The position numbers and the translations under genes are program-made. From positions 1 to 64,000 of the forward strand of contig CALGLU010000020.1 of NCBI GenBank assembly GCA_937959275.1: a stretch of 64,000 bases of DNA, read 5' to 3'. This document shows positions 35,859 to 45,961 of this stretch, piece after piece. The stretch is from an uncultured Saprospiraceae bacterium (GTDB lineage Bacteria; Bacteroidota; Bacteroidia; Chitinophagales; Saprospiraceae). A model generated the notes under the pieces. That model was not told the DNA's origin. It did not search any database and was given only the letters and a program-made list of their open reading frames with translations. The first letter of the stretch is position 1; each line of letters starts with the position of its first letter.

Positions 35859-36851
35859 TTAGATAATACTAGCTACTCGCTGAATTAGCCAAAACGATGC
35901 AACACTGCCAATGACATATGGAAGTATCGTTTTGAGTGTTTTATGACTTTTTAAATTGAATACTCTTGTATAGATTAAATACAAAACCAAACAGATTAAA
36001 ATAAAAAGTATCTGCCCAATTTCAACGCCTAAGTTAAAACTCAATAAAGCGCTAAATAATTGTTTTTGTGGAAAGCCAATATCTTGTAATGCACCCGCAA
36101 AGCCAAAGCCATGTAATAAGCCAAAGCCAAACGAGATCGCCCATGGATATCGAACAGTAATGGAAGATTGCCCGTTTTGAAAATCAATGTATTCTTTTGC
36201 AAGAAACAAAATACTTAAGGCAATCACTGCCTCAACAGGAGCGGACGGCAGTGAAAAGATATTAAGCGATGCTAAAGTTAAAGTAATGCTGTGCGCTAAA
36301 GTAAAGCATGTCACTGTCCACAAAAGACTAGATAAGGATGAGATTAATAATAATAGCGCTAAGACAAATAACAGATGATCATAGCCTTCTAAGATATGTT
36401 CAATACCAAGTCTGATGTATGAAAATATAACGTCATATTGATTCGGGGTTTTGGGAATAATGCAATAGGGCTTATCCGCTTGCACAAGAAAGGTATATGC
36501 CAGACCATCCTCTAATTGGATTTTTGTAAAGACATCAATTAATGTGCGTTCCAGATTTTCGATTTGAATCGTCTGACCAACTAGTGATGAAGAATAGCTA
36601 CCACTAAAGATCTGACTCATCGAATTCGCATTTACTTTTTCTTTCACCAATGTCATTGTAAATCCGTCTGGCAGTATAGGGCGAATTTGGATTGTTCGTC
36701 CAGCAGTGACGGGCATCTTCCAAATAATGGTATAGTTGATAGAGTCAGTTTGATTGATTTCAAGATATGCGGGTCTGACTTCATGACATAAGGCACTATT
36801 GAATAGACCGATAGCAAGGCTACATAAAACTGTAAGTATGAATCGATTCAT
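35859..36851 (-). CDS. HupE/UreJ family membrane protein
   Basis: 330 residues from the ATG at 36851. This start overlaps the ppiC-like stop by 4 bp (ATGA) and places the signal peptide (FILTVLCSLAIGLFNSALC) at the N-terminus; an upstream ATG adds six residues. A periplasmic beta domain begins HEVRPAYLEI. The membrane part starts with the family motif RLGIEHILEGYDHLLFVLALLLL and has about six segments, including FGFGLLHGFGFAGAL. Relatives are linked to nickel or cobalt handling, but for this two-domain form the role is unsettled. Pairs with the peptidylprolyl isomerase upstream. Confidence 0.85.
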   Translation of the reverse strand: MNRFILTVLCSLAIGLFNSALCHEVRPAYLEINQTDSINYTIIWKMPVTAGRTIQIRPILPDGFTMTLVKEKVNANSMSQIFSGSYSSSLVGQTIQIENLERTLIDVFTKIQLEDGLAYTFLVQADKPYCIIPKTPNQYDVIFSYIRLGIEHILEGYDHLLFVLALLLLISSLSSLLWTVTCFTLAHSITLTLASLNIFSLPSAPVEAVIALSILFLAKEYIDFQNGQSSITVRYPWAISFGFGLLHGFGFAGALQDIGFPQKQLFSALLSFNLGVEIGQILFILICLVLYLIYTRVFNLKSHKTLKTILPYVIGSVASFWLIQRVASII

Positions 36852-37711
36852 TGATTGAGGTTGGCCCATTTGTCGAGCGTAATATCGATTGAGTAATTAT
36901 CTAATACACTTTTATATATCGTTTCATTGTATTGTTGGATTAGATCTTTTTCAAAGGCGTCTAAGACTTGATCTTTGACCTGATCGAAGTCTTCAATACG
37001 AGAAAGTTGGACATCAACGATATAAAGCACATGAATGCCAAAGCCTGATGATATTGGTCCGTACCACGATGCAGCGTTTATGTCTTGAAATGCATCAGCG
37101 AAGTCTAGACCAAACTCCTGTCTAATTTGTTGTATTGAGAGTTGGGTGTAGTCTTGTTTGAGGTGTGATAAGTCGGCAGGGGGCAGATTAGGAATCACTG
37201 ACTTTGATGTTAGCCTATGGCTTTGTATAAATTCGCTGGCATCGCTAAGCGGATTGATGCGCTTATCTGGGCTGAAGTAAAACTGATAAAAGGAATAGGA
37301 TTTTTCAGTACTGAAATCAGACGAATGATCAGCATAGTAGGCTTGCAGATCTTCATCAGAGACTTGATTTGTGGTAATCATATCTTTGATTAGAAACTCA
37401 TATTTTTGTTTGAGACGCCGCTTTATGATCTCGTCATTATGATCAAGTTTTAATGCTAAGGCTTCTCGATACATAACTTCGGAATGCACATATTGATCAA
37501 TTAATTTCTTAATCGTGGCAGGAGATGGTTCTTCATTCCAGACTTGTTTGTATTGAGTGACGAGTCTGTCGATATCATTATCATCAACGACAATATCAAT
37601 CGAGTCTGGCCTTTGGGAGCTTGAATTGAACAAACTATTCAGTAGGAATATACACATTCCGAGAAGGAGAAAATGAACCAATGGTTCAGCCAAGATTCTT
37701 TTAAGTGACAT
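36848..37711 (-). CDS. Membrane-anchored parvulin-type peptidylprolyl isomerase
   Basis: 287 residues. A single membrane segment (FLLLGMCIFLLNSLF, about 14-28) anchors a periplasmic chaperone domain rich in helices (IKKLIDQYVHSEVMYREALAL, about 65-85). A parvulin/rotamase region follows at about 140-260 (EKSYSFYQFYFSP, GPISSGFGIHVLYIVD). Family members assist folding of exported proteins. First gene of the ppiC-hupE-DUF1330 minus-strand operon; the combination of this isomerase type with HupE/UreJ recurs in other Gram-negatives. Confidence 0.82.
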   Translation of the reverse strand: MSLKRILAEPLVHFLLLGMCIFLLNSLFNSSSQRPDSIDIVVDDNDIDRLVTQYKQVWNEEPSPATIKKLIDQYVHSEVMYREALALKLDHNDEIIKRRLKQKYEFLIKDMITTNQVSDEDLQAYYADHSSDFSTEKSYSFYQFYFSPDKRINPLSDASEFIQSHRLTSKSVIPNLPPADLSHLKQDYTQLSIQQIRQEFGLDFADAFQDINAASWYGPISSGFGIHVLYIVDVQLSRIEDFDQVKDQVLDAFEKDLIQQYNETIYKSVLDNYSIDITLDKWANLNQ

Positions 37712-37862
37712 GGATACGAAAGTAAACTAAGATTTCGAAAGACCTTAATTTGATATAGATAAGAATGTATGAATTGAGTCGGTTTTAACATTATTATAAA
37801 TTAATACACTTTGAGTTTTCTGACTAAGATTGTACTTTAAGCGTCAATCTAGCATTTGCTTT

Positions 37863-39074
37863 ATGAGACGCATTTTTTTTACTTTTTGCCTAAGTTTTCT
37901 CTTTTTATCGCTTTTCTCACAGACGAAAGGGATTCAATTTCGTGATGACTTTAGTAATGCTTTTAAAATGGCAGATCAAGAGAATAAGCTGATATTTGCC
38001 TACTTCTATATGCCTAATTGTAATGCTTGTGGTTGGTTAGAAGAAGAATTTAGCAACACCTCCTTGGGCAATCTGTATAATGAATCGTTTTTGAGTTATA
38101 AGATGGATGCTTCTCAGCGAGGAAAAGAAATGGCTGAGTATTTTGGTGTCTTTAGTTTTCCGACCTTGTTGTTTATTCATCCTTCTGGAGAAGTCAGATA
38201 CAGCGCCCGTGGATTCCGAGATGGGAAAGCCATCTTTGAAGCAGGTAAACTCGCTCGCAAATCAAAGCGCGACATTAAGAACATCATGGATGATCGCTAT
38301 AAGAAAAATCCGACTGACACAGATCATCTATATGACTATATAGAATATCAATTTGTTCGAGAAAATTATTCAAAGGCAAATAAACTCATGAAAGAATATT
38401 TAGGTCAACGAGCAACTATAGAAGAGAATGCCTGGATGAATTTAGTATTAGATTATGCCTCAGACGTTGAGTCTCCAGCACATGAAGTCTTAATCCAAGA
38501 GAAAGATTTATTTAAAGAAAAATATGGTAAAGAACTTATCAATCTAACCATTTGGAATAGTATCATCAGAAAAGTGTCGATGAAGACTGACCCTAACAGA
38601 ATAAGTCAATTTCATGGCCAATTTATGAAGGAAATTAAAGACTCAGAATATTCTATTGAAGATGAAGATTTAATTTTATTCTATTCAGAATATATTCACC
38701 TGAATCCTAATATCAGTATCATTAGATTGTCAGCCAAAGACAAGGATGTATTGACAAAGTATGCCCTAGAATCAATTTTAGTAAAAGATCATAAATTTAA
38801 CCGGGAGCACCTGTTAACAATAGGGGTACATCTTATTCGATATTATCAAAAACAAACTGCAATGGCGCAATTAAATGATGTTGTCTCCTATAATCATTCT
38901 CTTTCGCCACACTATTCTTACCTCGATTTACAGTCTTTAGCTTTATATGCTCTTGGCGAATCAAATGCTGCTGTAGATAAAATAACTCAAGCTCGAGAAT
39001 TAGCCCTGAGTACAGGATCTAAATCTTTTAAGCCAAGCATTACTGAATTTAAGCGAGCTGGCATTTTGAAATAA
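37863..39074 (+). CDS. Secreted thioredoxin-family protein with helical repeat tail
   Basis: 403 residues from the ATG at 37863, which puts the signal peptide (RRIFFTFCLSFLFLSLFSQ) at the N-terminus; a TTG 33 bp upstream is less likely. A Thioredoxin_7-like domain (about 20-135) has YFYMPNCNACGWLEEEF with a CNAC active site and FGVFSFPTLLFIHPSGEV with the cis-proline. The remaining ~260 residues are helical, with TPR-like spacing in the last part (LDLQSLALYALGESNAAVDK). Likely a periplasmic thiol-disulfide protein. Divergent from the ppiC operon. Confidence 0.8.
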   Translation: MRRIFFTFCLSFLFLSLFSQTKGIQFRDDFSNAFKMADQENKLIFAYFYMPNCNACGWLEEEFSNTSLGNLYNESFLSYKMDASQRGKEMAEYFGVFSFPTLLFIHPSGEVRYSARGFRDGKAIFEAGKLARKSKRDIKNIMDDRYKKNPTDTDHLYDYIEYQFVRENYSKANKLMKEYLGQRATIEENAWMNLVLDYASDVESPAHEVLIQEKDLFKEKYGKELINLTIWNSIIRKVSMKTDPNRISQFHGQFMKEIKDSEYSIEDEDLILFYSEYIHLNPNISIIRLSAKDKDVLTKYALESILVKDHKFNREHLLTIGVHLIRYYQKQTAMAQLNDVVSYNHSLSPHYSYLDLQSLALYALGESNAAVDKITQARELALSTGSKSFKPSITEFKRAGILK

Positions 39075-39242
39075 GTGAGTCATATCATTAAACGATCTGA
39101 CCTCTTCAAAAGCAGTTTGAAGGTTAATTAGATTTACTCGCTTGAGTGCCAAGGCATTTCATTAAATGATTGACAGTGATAAGGGGGGTAATTTAAATAT
39201 TCTTCGTACATTATCGTAAAGTATTATTGGCATCTACACTTA

Positions 39243-42200
39243 ATGAAAAAACCAACCTTTACCTTGCTCTTGCTACTTGCTGGTCTTTTGACGAATGGTT
39301 CAGCACTAAAATATTCGATTTCAGGTGTTGTAACAACTTGTGAAGAAAACGACTACCTCGCCCTACGCGCATTATATTTAAGTACAAATGGGGATAATTG
39401 GAATACCAAAACCGGATGGCCTGATCAAGCTTTCTTTTCTGCGAACCCAACTATGCCGGCTGGAACAGATGTAAACGCTTGGTATGGTGTGTCTGCTGAT
39501 GCAAATGGCGTTCGTAATCTGTCATTCAACAATAACAATATGGTAGGTCCAATTCCTCCGGAAATTGGCTTGCTTTGCAATATTGAATTCTTAAGTCTCT
39601 ATACCAATGATTTTACTGGCGGTATTCCTCCAGAAATTGGCGACCTGACGACTCTTACATTCCTTAGTTTAAGAGGTGTCAATGATGGCTTAACAGGAAC
39701 AATACCAGATGAAATACAAAATTTGACCAACTTGACACACCTAAGTTTTAGTCAAAATGAATTAAGCGGCAGCATTCCAACTTGGGTAGGCAATCTAACT
39801 AACCTAGTTAGCTTAAACTTTAGCTCAAATGATTTTACAGGACCGATTCCCACATCAATCGGGTCTTTAACTAACCTAACTACATTAATCTTGTTGCAAA
39901 ACAATTTGTCAGGAGCTATTCCACCAGAACTTGGTAATCTGGTCAATTTGACAACATTTGGTTTGAGACGAAATGAATTAACCGGCTCAATACCTCCAAC
40001 ACTTGGCAATTTAACCCTATTAACAAATTTTGATCTTAGTAATAATGAGCTGAGTGGTTCGATTCCAACGGAATTAAGTAATCTAACAAACCTAACTCGA
40101 TTGACTCTTTCCAGTAATGACTTAACAGGAAACATACCAAGCCAATTGTCAAGTCTATCAAACCTGACAGATTTAAATGTTAGTGGTAATAGTCTAAGCC
40201 TACCAATCCCTTCTGAATTAGGAGGCTTGAATAATCTAGTCACATTTAATGCTTCATACAATGACCTGTCTGGAGAAATTCCGGCAGCACTAACAAATCT
40301 TAGTTCCTTAAAGAATCTATATTTAGGCAGCAACGAGCTCAGTGGCGCTATACCAATAGAACTAGGGGGAATGTCAAACCTTGAAAAAATTGACCTTGGA
40401 TATAATAATTTAACAGGTGGCATTCCAAGGGAAATCGGCAACATGACAAGCCTAATTAATTTAGACCTGAGGAAAAATTTATTGACTGGAAGTATTCCAT
40501 CCGAACTCACACAATTATCAAATCTCCAAATTATGGAGATTTCTGATAACGATTTGACTGGCTGTATTGATCCTTCTCTTCAGGTCCTTTGTAGTCAATT
40601 GGACCCATCACGTTCAACTAATAATTATATCAGTTTTGGAAATGATCTGTTATCTCACTGGGAAGACTTCTGTGCCAATCCGTCACCCATTTGCGGCTGC
40701 AGCCAAACCGAACAGGATGCACTAGTGGCAATATACAATGCAACTGGGGGTGGCAGTTGGACAGATAACACGGGCTGGGTTGATGCCGCTACTGCAGACG
40801 ATTGTGATCATTGCTATTGGAATGGTGTGATTTGTGATGATGATGGTGTCGTTGTCGGGTTGAGTTTGTCAGGTAATAATTTAACCGGTTCTATTCCTTC
40901 CGAAATTGGAGACTTGCCATCTCTTACTTATCTCCAATTTGGGAATAACGCTTTGACCGGTTCAATTCCAACGCAAATAGGAAACTTGACTTTACTTATT
41001 GATTTAGGTCTGCCAAATAATAATCTGAGTGGTCCGATTCCAAATGAGATAGGAAATCTTACCAATCTAGTCACATTTACTGCCTACAATAATGATCTGT
41101 CATCAAGTTTGCCTGCTTCAATTGGCAACCTGAGTAGCATCAATGAGTTCAACATTTTTGGAAATCAACTTTCAGGATCTATTCCTACTGAAGTAGGAAA
41201 TATGACAAGTATGACCGTACTCGCATTAAACGAAAATAATTTAGACGGCCCACTACCAACTAGCATCGGTAATCTAACAAATTTAACAGCGCTTAATCTT
41301 CACAGTAACGCACTATCGGGAATCATACCTACCGAAATTGGCAATTTGACGAGTATGGAATATTTGCAGTTGCATAATAACCAGTTCAACGGTGCCATTC
41401 CAATAGCTTTAGGATCATTAACTAATGCGTTTTTAATAAACTTGAGTCAAAATCTTTTGTCAGGTTGCATTCCAAGTGAGTTAAATACGCTTTGTGGTAT
41501 CGGTGGAGTCAACTTTAGCCAAAATCTCTGTTTGTCGCACAATGGAAATTTCTCATCTTTCTGTGCAGGAGATGCCTGTGATGATCCCGGCACATCATGT
41601 ACTTGTTCAGATGGTATTTTAAATGGTGATGAGACAGATACAGATTGTGGTGGCTCTTGTGCAGCCTGTCCGCCAGAGTGTAATTCTAATTTGGATTTTG
41701 ATGCTTTGGTTGCACTGTACAACTCAACAAATGGGGACAATTGGAGTGTCAATACAGGCTGGACCTTAGATTGTGATGTTTGTAACTGGCATGGATTGTC
41801 TTGCGACGCTAATGACAGGGTCATTGGTATTAATCTATACCAAAATGGACTGACAGGGTCTTTGCCAGTTGAGATAGGAGATTTGGATAAGTTGCAAACC
41901 ATCAATATGGGTTTCAATAATATCACAGGCAGTCTTCCTACAGAATTGGGCCAATTGAGTGAACTTCAAGAAATTGATTTTTGGTACAATTATTTGTCTG
42001 GAGTCATTCCACCAGAATTAGCGAATATTTCAACACTGACAAAAATAGTTTTAAGTGACAATGACCTGGGTGGTTCACTACCACTTTTTATAGGGACGAT
42101 GACTCAATTAGAACATTTCTCAGCAGCTCAAAGTGGTTTCACTGGCACGATTCCGGCTGAGTATGCCGCTTTGACCAACCTTAAGTCTTTTGGATTTAGT

Positions 42201-45200
42201 TATAATCAGCTGACTGGAGAGGTGCCAGACTTTTTCGGAAATTTCAGTCAAATGGAAATTCTAATGCTGAATGGAAATATGCTGACTGGCAGCATTCCAC
42301 CCTCCTTAGGAAATCTAACTTCACTCACTCGCTTGCACCTGGACTTCAATGATTTGACAGGAGGTATTCCTGCATCCCTTTCCAATCTAACCGGATTAAC
42401 GTCGATGGGTTTGAGAAACAATAATCTGTCTGGATGTGTCCCATTGGATTTCCAGAATATCTGCGGGACAAACATAACAATACAAGATAATCCATGTTTA
42501 TCACATACAAGTTTTTCTTCATTTTGCATCTCACCAACCTGTGTATTGCCAACCGAGGCAAATTGTGATTTCTCTGCCTGCTCAAATGGTGCACAGGATG
42601 GGCAGGAAACAGATGTAGACTGTGGTGGAAACTGCCTTCCTTGTCCAATGGACTGCACATCATATCCTGACTTCGATGTGTTGATGATACTGTATAATGC
42701 TCTGGATGGTGCAAATTGGAGCAATAACAATGGATGGGTAGAAGGTGCGGCTGGAATAGATTGTGACTATTGCTCTTGGTATGGGATCACTTGCGATGCT
42801 AACTCAAGAGTCACGGACCTAATCTTATTTGATGTTAATGTGTCTGGACAGCTGCCTACAGAAATTGGGCAACTAACAGCACTAAACAAATTAGAAATTA
42901 CTCAAAATTATTTGACAGGAACACTACCAACAGAGCTTGGAAATTTAAGCAACCTAAAAGAATTAGTATTATTTGGAAATGAGCTCACAGGACCAATTCC
43001 GACTTCCTTGAGCAATCTGACCCAATTGACAAATTTGGGACTTGGATCAAATCAGTTTTCTGGAGAAATTCCTCTATTTCTGACTAGCATGACGCAACTC
43101 ACATTCCTTGCATTGAATACTAATAATTTTGAAGGTCCAATTCCCCCGGGATTGGCAAATCTGACCAGCCTCCAGAACTTATGGTTATACCAAAATAATT
43201 TGAGTGGTTGTATACCTGAAAGTCTAGTTGTCTTTTGTGGGTCCTCGACATATATACAGCTGTATGAAAATCCATGTTTATCCCATAACGCTAACTTTTA
43301 CGACATGTGCGGAGGTGAATTATGCAGCCTGCCAACAGATTCAGCTTGTGATTTTTCAACATGCTCGAATGGGATAGCAAATGCAGGAGAGATTGAGGTT
43401 GATTGTGGGGGAATATGTACACCATGTCAGGTAGACTGTACAGGCAATTCGGATTTCGATGCTTTAATGGCACTTTATAATTCCACAAACGGACCGGCAT
43501 GGTTTGGTGCTTATGGTTGGGTGGGTGGAGCAGAAGGGACAAATTGTGATATCTGCAATTGGCGTGGCATAAGATGTGATCAAAATGGTAGGGTCATTGA
43601 AATCTTTTTTAAGTCAATTGGCATGAATGGGCCCTTGCCAAGCCAACTTGAAGACCTAACAGAATTAAGGACATTGTATATAGACTATGATCAATTATCT
43701 GGACCAATACCATCCAGTTTAGGAAATTTACAACACCTAGAAAGTCTTTCTTTTACTGGAAATTCACTCACTGGTGAAATACCATCTTCATTTTCAGGCT
43801 TAACCCAACTTGTCCATTTAGGTTTGAGTGGTAATCAACTGAGTGGTTGTTATGATCCTTCATTGCAACAACTTTGTACCCAATTAAATTATCCAACAAA
43901 TGCTGCAATTAGTGATGGAAATCAATTTGATGCATCCTGGGAAGATTTTTGTAGTCAGGGAGCAGAAGTCTGCAATTGCCCATCCTATTTTGTTGATGGT
44001 CAATTACCAGCTAACCACGATTTAATTTCTATTACATCAAATGATTGTCCGACCAAAGGAACAATTCATTTTAACAATGATCCTAATGATCCATGTACAA
44101 ATGAAAACTGGTATTGGTTGATGACTTCTACGGAAACGCCTCCAGTTGATATAAATGATGAACGGATTAAGTCTGTCCTCGATGATTTCATGTACTTGGA
44201 TCCAGGCACATATTACTTTTATCTCATTTCAAGACCATCGGTAAGTTCGACTAATATTGTTTACTTAGCTCCTACAACAATTATTGTTGATGAAGTAGAG
44301 TGCTTTCCCTGTATTGATGAAGTTGTCATAGATGAACAAGCAGATTCTAACTTAGATGAAGAGACAATACGATCTGCGGATTATATCGAATTGAATGATG
44401 TTGCTGTGGAACAGGATCTTGAAACTTTTGCAGTAGATTATTTTGAGATCAATGGTCCTTTTGAGGTGGATCCAAGTGTTGAGTTTACAGTAACCATTTC
44501 TGATGAGTGCGAATGCACAATTGGTGATCCGTGTGATGACGAAGATCCATGCACATTGAATGATACCTTTGATAGTGAATGTGGTTGTATTGGAGTTCTT
44601 GATCCAGCATGTTTGCCAGATTGTGCCAGTGGATTTGATCATGGGGATCCGTGTAATGATGGAGATTCATGTACTGAAAACGATGTTGTTGACACCAATT
44701 GCAATTGCGTTGGCACTGTGATCAATAATTGCACATCGGATTGCTCTAGTGGATTAAATTTTGGAGATTCTTGTGATGATAGTGATTCGTGTACAGATAA
44801 TGATGCGATTGATACTAATTGTAATTGTGTTGGAACAGATATTCTGGACTGTGAACCAGATTGTACAAGCGGACTCAATTTTGGAGACAGCTGTGATGAT
44901 GGTGATGATTGTACCGCTAATGATATCATTACTGCTGATTGCAATTGCCTTGGGACAGACATTGCAGGCTGTGCGACTGATTGTGCAAGTGGCCAAAATT
45001 TTGGAGATTCTTGTGATGATGGCAATATTTGTACAGATGATGATTATATAGACACTAATTGCAACTGTGTAGGAACAGAAGTAACGGACTGTGAAAGCAT
45101 AGCATGTGAAGATCCTGATACGCTAGGGACCTCCTGCGATGATGATGATGAGTGTACAGAAAATGATGTCTGGCAATTTGATGAGCTAGGAGAATGTGAG

Positions 45201-45953
45201 TGTAAGGGTGATCTAATTGATACTAATAATAATGGTGAGTGCGACTACATAGAGTCTTGTGATGAAGATGGTAATATTGTAGCCAAAACATTAAAATCAA
45301 AAGAGTGTGTGTCAACGCAAGGTTTGGATGTTATTGTCAGTGAGTTTTCTAATGGAGAAAAGGGTGTTGACGAATACATCGAATTGTTTGTCAGAGGAAA
45401 AGGAAGTTTTGATTTGAGAGGTATGATTGTAGATGATAAAGAAGGGTCTTATAAAAGTGGAAATGGATTTTCTGCAGGAAGAATTAGATTTGCTAACCAC
45501 CCTAATTGGGCTGCTGTAAAAGGTGGATCAATCATTCTAATTTATAATCACAAACACAAACATCAGCAGATTGCTTCCGATGATCCTACTGACATGAATA
45601 GAGATAATATTTTTATTACACCTCTATCTCAACCCTATTTTTATGGTGAAGAAAAAAATAATGAATCCAAGTATTACCCAATACCTCCTGCTTGGGATTT
45701 AATTTGGTTGTATGATAAAAATGATGAAATCAATATCCGAAGTTGTGATGAGAGACTCTTGCATAGAATTAGTTATGGCTATCAACTGTCATCTCAGTCT
45801 AACTTAGAAAATACAATTCATTTAGATAAGTCTGTCCTTAAAGGGCTCGTCTTTAGTGATATGATGAATGGGCATGAAGTGGGGAAAAAAGAAATGAGTC
45901 CTGGACAATACAATAATAGAAGACATCGAAATTTCATTAAAAACGGCAATTAA
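39243..45953 (+). CDS. Giant secreted LRR protein with Cys-rich repeats and lamin-tail-like end
   Basis: 2236 residues, signal peptide about 1-22. Five leucine-rich blocks, each begun by a cap like DALVALYNSTNGDNW...CNWHGLSCD, lie at about 35-465, 484-770, 816-1100, 1137-1365 and 1400-1540. Three blocks are joined by CSDGILNGDETDTDCGG-type modules. A beta insert, an internal 3-coathanger-like segment (about 1690-1760) and five ~38-residue repeats (GDSCDDGDxCTxND..DTNCNCVGT) follow. Residues about 2025-2236 resemble a lamin-tail domain (VIVSEFSNGEKGVDEYIELFV). No type A T9SS tail. Eight bp separate it from the next gene, so it probably leads the toxin operon. Likely an adhesin or recognition protein. 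Confidence 0.8.
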   Translation: MKKPTFTLLLLLAGLLTNGSALKYSISGVVTTCEENDYLALRALYLSTNGDNWNTKTGWPDQAFFSANPTMPAGTDVNAWYGVSADANGVRNLSFNNNNMVGPIPPEIGLLCNIEFLSLYTNDFTGGIPPEIGDLTTLTFLSLRGVNDGLTGTIPDEIQNLTNLTHLSFSQNELSGSIPTWVGNLTNLVSLNFSSNDFTGPIPTSIGSLTNLTTLILLQNNLSGAIPPELGNLVNLTTFGLRRNELTGSIPPTLGNLTLLTNFDLSNNELSGSIPTELSNLTNLTRLTLSSNDLTGNIPSQLSSLSNLTDLNVSGNSLSLPIPSELGGLNNLVTFNASYNDLSGEIPAALTNLSSLKNLYLGSNELSGAIPIELGGMSNLEKIDLGYNNLTGGIPREIGNMTSLINLDLRKNLLTGSIPSELTQLSNLQIMEISDNDLTGCIDPSLQVLCSQLDPSRSTNNYISFGNDLLSHWEDFCANPSPICGCSQTEQDALVAIYNATGGGSWTDNTGWVDAATADDCDHCYWNGVICDDDGVVVGLSLSGNNLTGSIPSEIGDLPSLTYLQFGNNALTGSIPTQIGNLTLLIDLGLPNNNLSGPIPNEIGNLTNLVTFTAYNNDLSSSLPASIGNLSSINEFNIFGNQLSGSIPTEVGNMTSMTVLALNENNLDGPLPTSIGNLTNLTALNLHSNALSGIIPTEIGNLTSMEYLQLHNNQFNGAIPIALGSLTNAFLINLSQNLLSGCIPSELNTLCGIGGVNFSQNLCLSHNGNFSSFCAGDACDDPGTSCTCSDGILNGDETDTDCGGSCAACPPECNSNLDFDALVALYNSTNGDNWSVNTGWTLDCDVCNWHGLSCDANDRVIGINLYQNGLTGSLPVEIGDLDKLQTINMGFNNITGSLPTELGQLSELQEIDFWYNYLSGVIPPELANISTLTKIVLSDNDLGGSLPLFIGTMTQLEHFSAAQSGFTGTIPAEYAALTNLKSFGFSYNQLTGEVPDFFGNFSQMEILMLNGNMLTGSIPPSLGNLTSLTRLHLDFNDLTGGIPASLSNLTGLTSMGLRNNNLSGCVPLDFQNICGTNITIQDNPCLSHTSFSSFCISPTCVLPTEANCDFSACSNGAQDGQETDVDCGGNCLPCPMDCTSYPDFDVLMILYNALDGANWSNNNGWVEGAAGIDCDYCSWYGITCDANSRVTDLILFDVNVSGQLPTEIGQLTALNKLEITQNYLTGTLPTELGNLSNLKELVLFGNELTGPIPTSLSNLTQLTNLGLGSNQFSGEIPLFLTSMTQLTFLALNTNNFEGPIPPGLANLTSLQNLWLYQNNLSGCIPESLVVFCGSSTYIQLYENPCLSHNANFYDMCGGELCSLPTDSACDFSTCSNGIANAGEIEVDCGGICTPCQVDCTGNSDFDALMALYNSTNGPAWFGAYGWVGGAEGTNCDICNWRGIRCDQNGRVIEIFFKSIGMNGPLPSQLEDLTELRTLYIDYDQLSGPIPSSLGNLQHLESLSFTGNSLTGEIPSSFSGLTQLVHLGLSGNQLSGCYDPSLQQLCTQLNYPTNAAISDGNQFDASWEDFCSQGAEVCNCPSYFVDGQLPANHDLISITSNDCPTKGTIHFNNDPNDPCTNENWYWLMTSTETPPVDINDERIKSVLDDFMYLDPGTYYFYLISRPSVSSTNIVYLAPTTIIVDEVECFPCIDEVVIDEQADSNLDEETIRSADYIELNDVAVEQDLETFAVDYFEINGPFEVDPSVEFTVTISDECECTIGDPCDDEDPCTLNDTFDSECGCIGVLDPACLPDCASGFDHGDPCNDGDSCTENDVVDTNCNCVGTVINNCTSDCSSGLNFGDSCDDSDSCTDNDAIDTNCNCVGTDILDCEPDCTSGLNFGDSCDDGDDCTANDIITADCNCLGTDIAGCATDCASGQNFGDSCDDGNICTDDDYIDTNCNCVGTEVTDCESIACEDPDTLGTSCDDDDECTENDVWQFDELGECECKGDLIDTNNNGECDYIESCDEDGNIVAKTLKSKECVSTQGLDVIVSEFSNGEKGVDEYIELFVRGKGSFDLRGMIVDDKEGSYKSGNGFSAGRIRFANHPNWAAVKGGSIILIYNHKHKHQQIASDDPTDMNRDNIFITPLSQPYFYGEEKNNESKYYPIPPAWDLIWLYDKNDEINIRSCDERLLHRISYGYQLSSQSNLENTIHLDKSVLKGLVFSDMMNGHEVGKKEMSPGQYNNRRHRNFIKNGN

Positions 45954-45961
45954 TAGAATTT

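Noticed and set aside
39752-40510. 252-codon minus-strand frame
   Set aside because: Mirror of the LRR coding repeats of the giant plus-strand gene; composition follows from antisense LRR codons.
44639-45051. Several overlapping frames over the GDSCDDGD repeats
   Set aside because: All are shadows of the Cys/Asp-rich repeats in the plus-strand giant gene.
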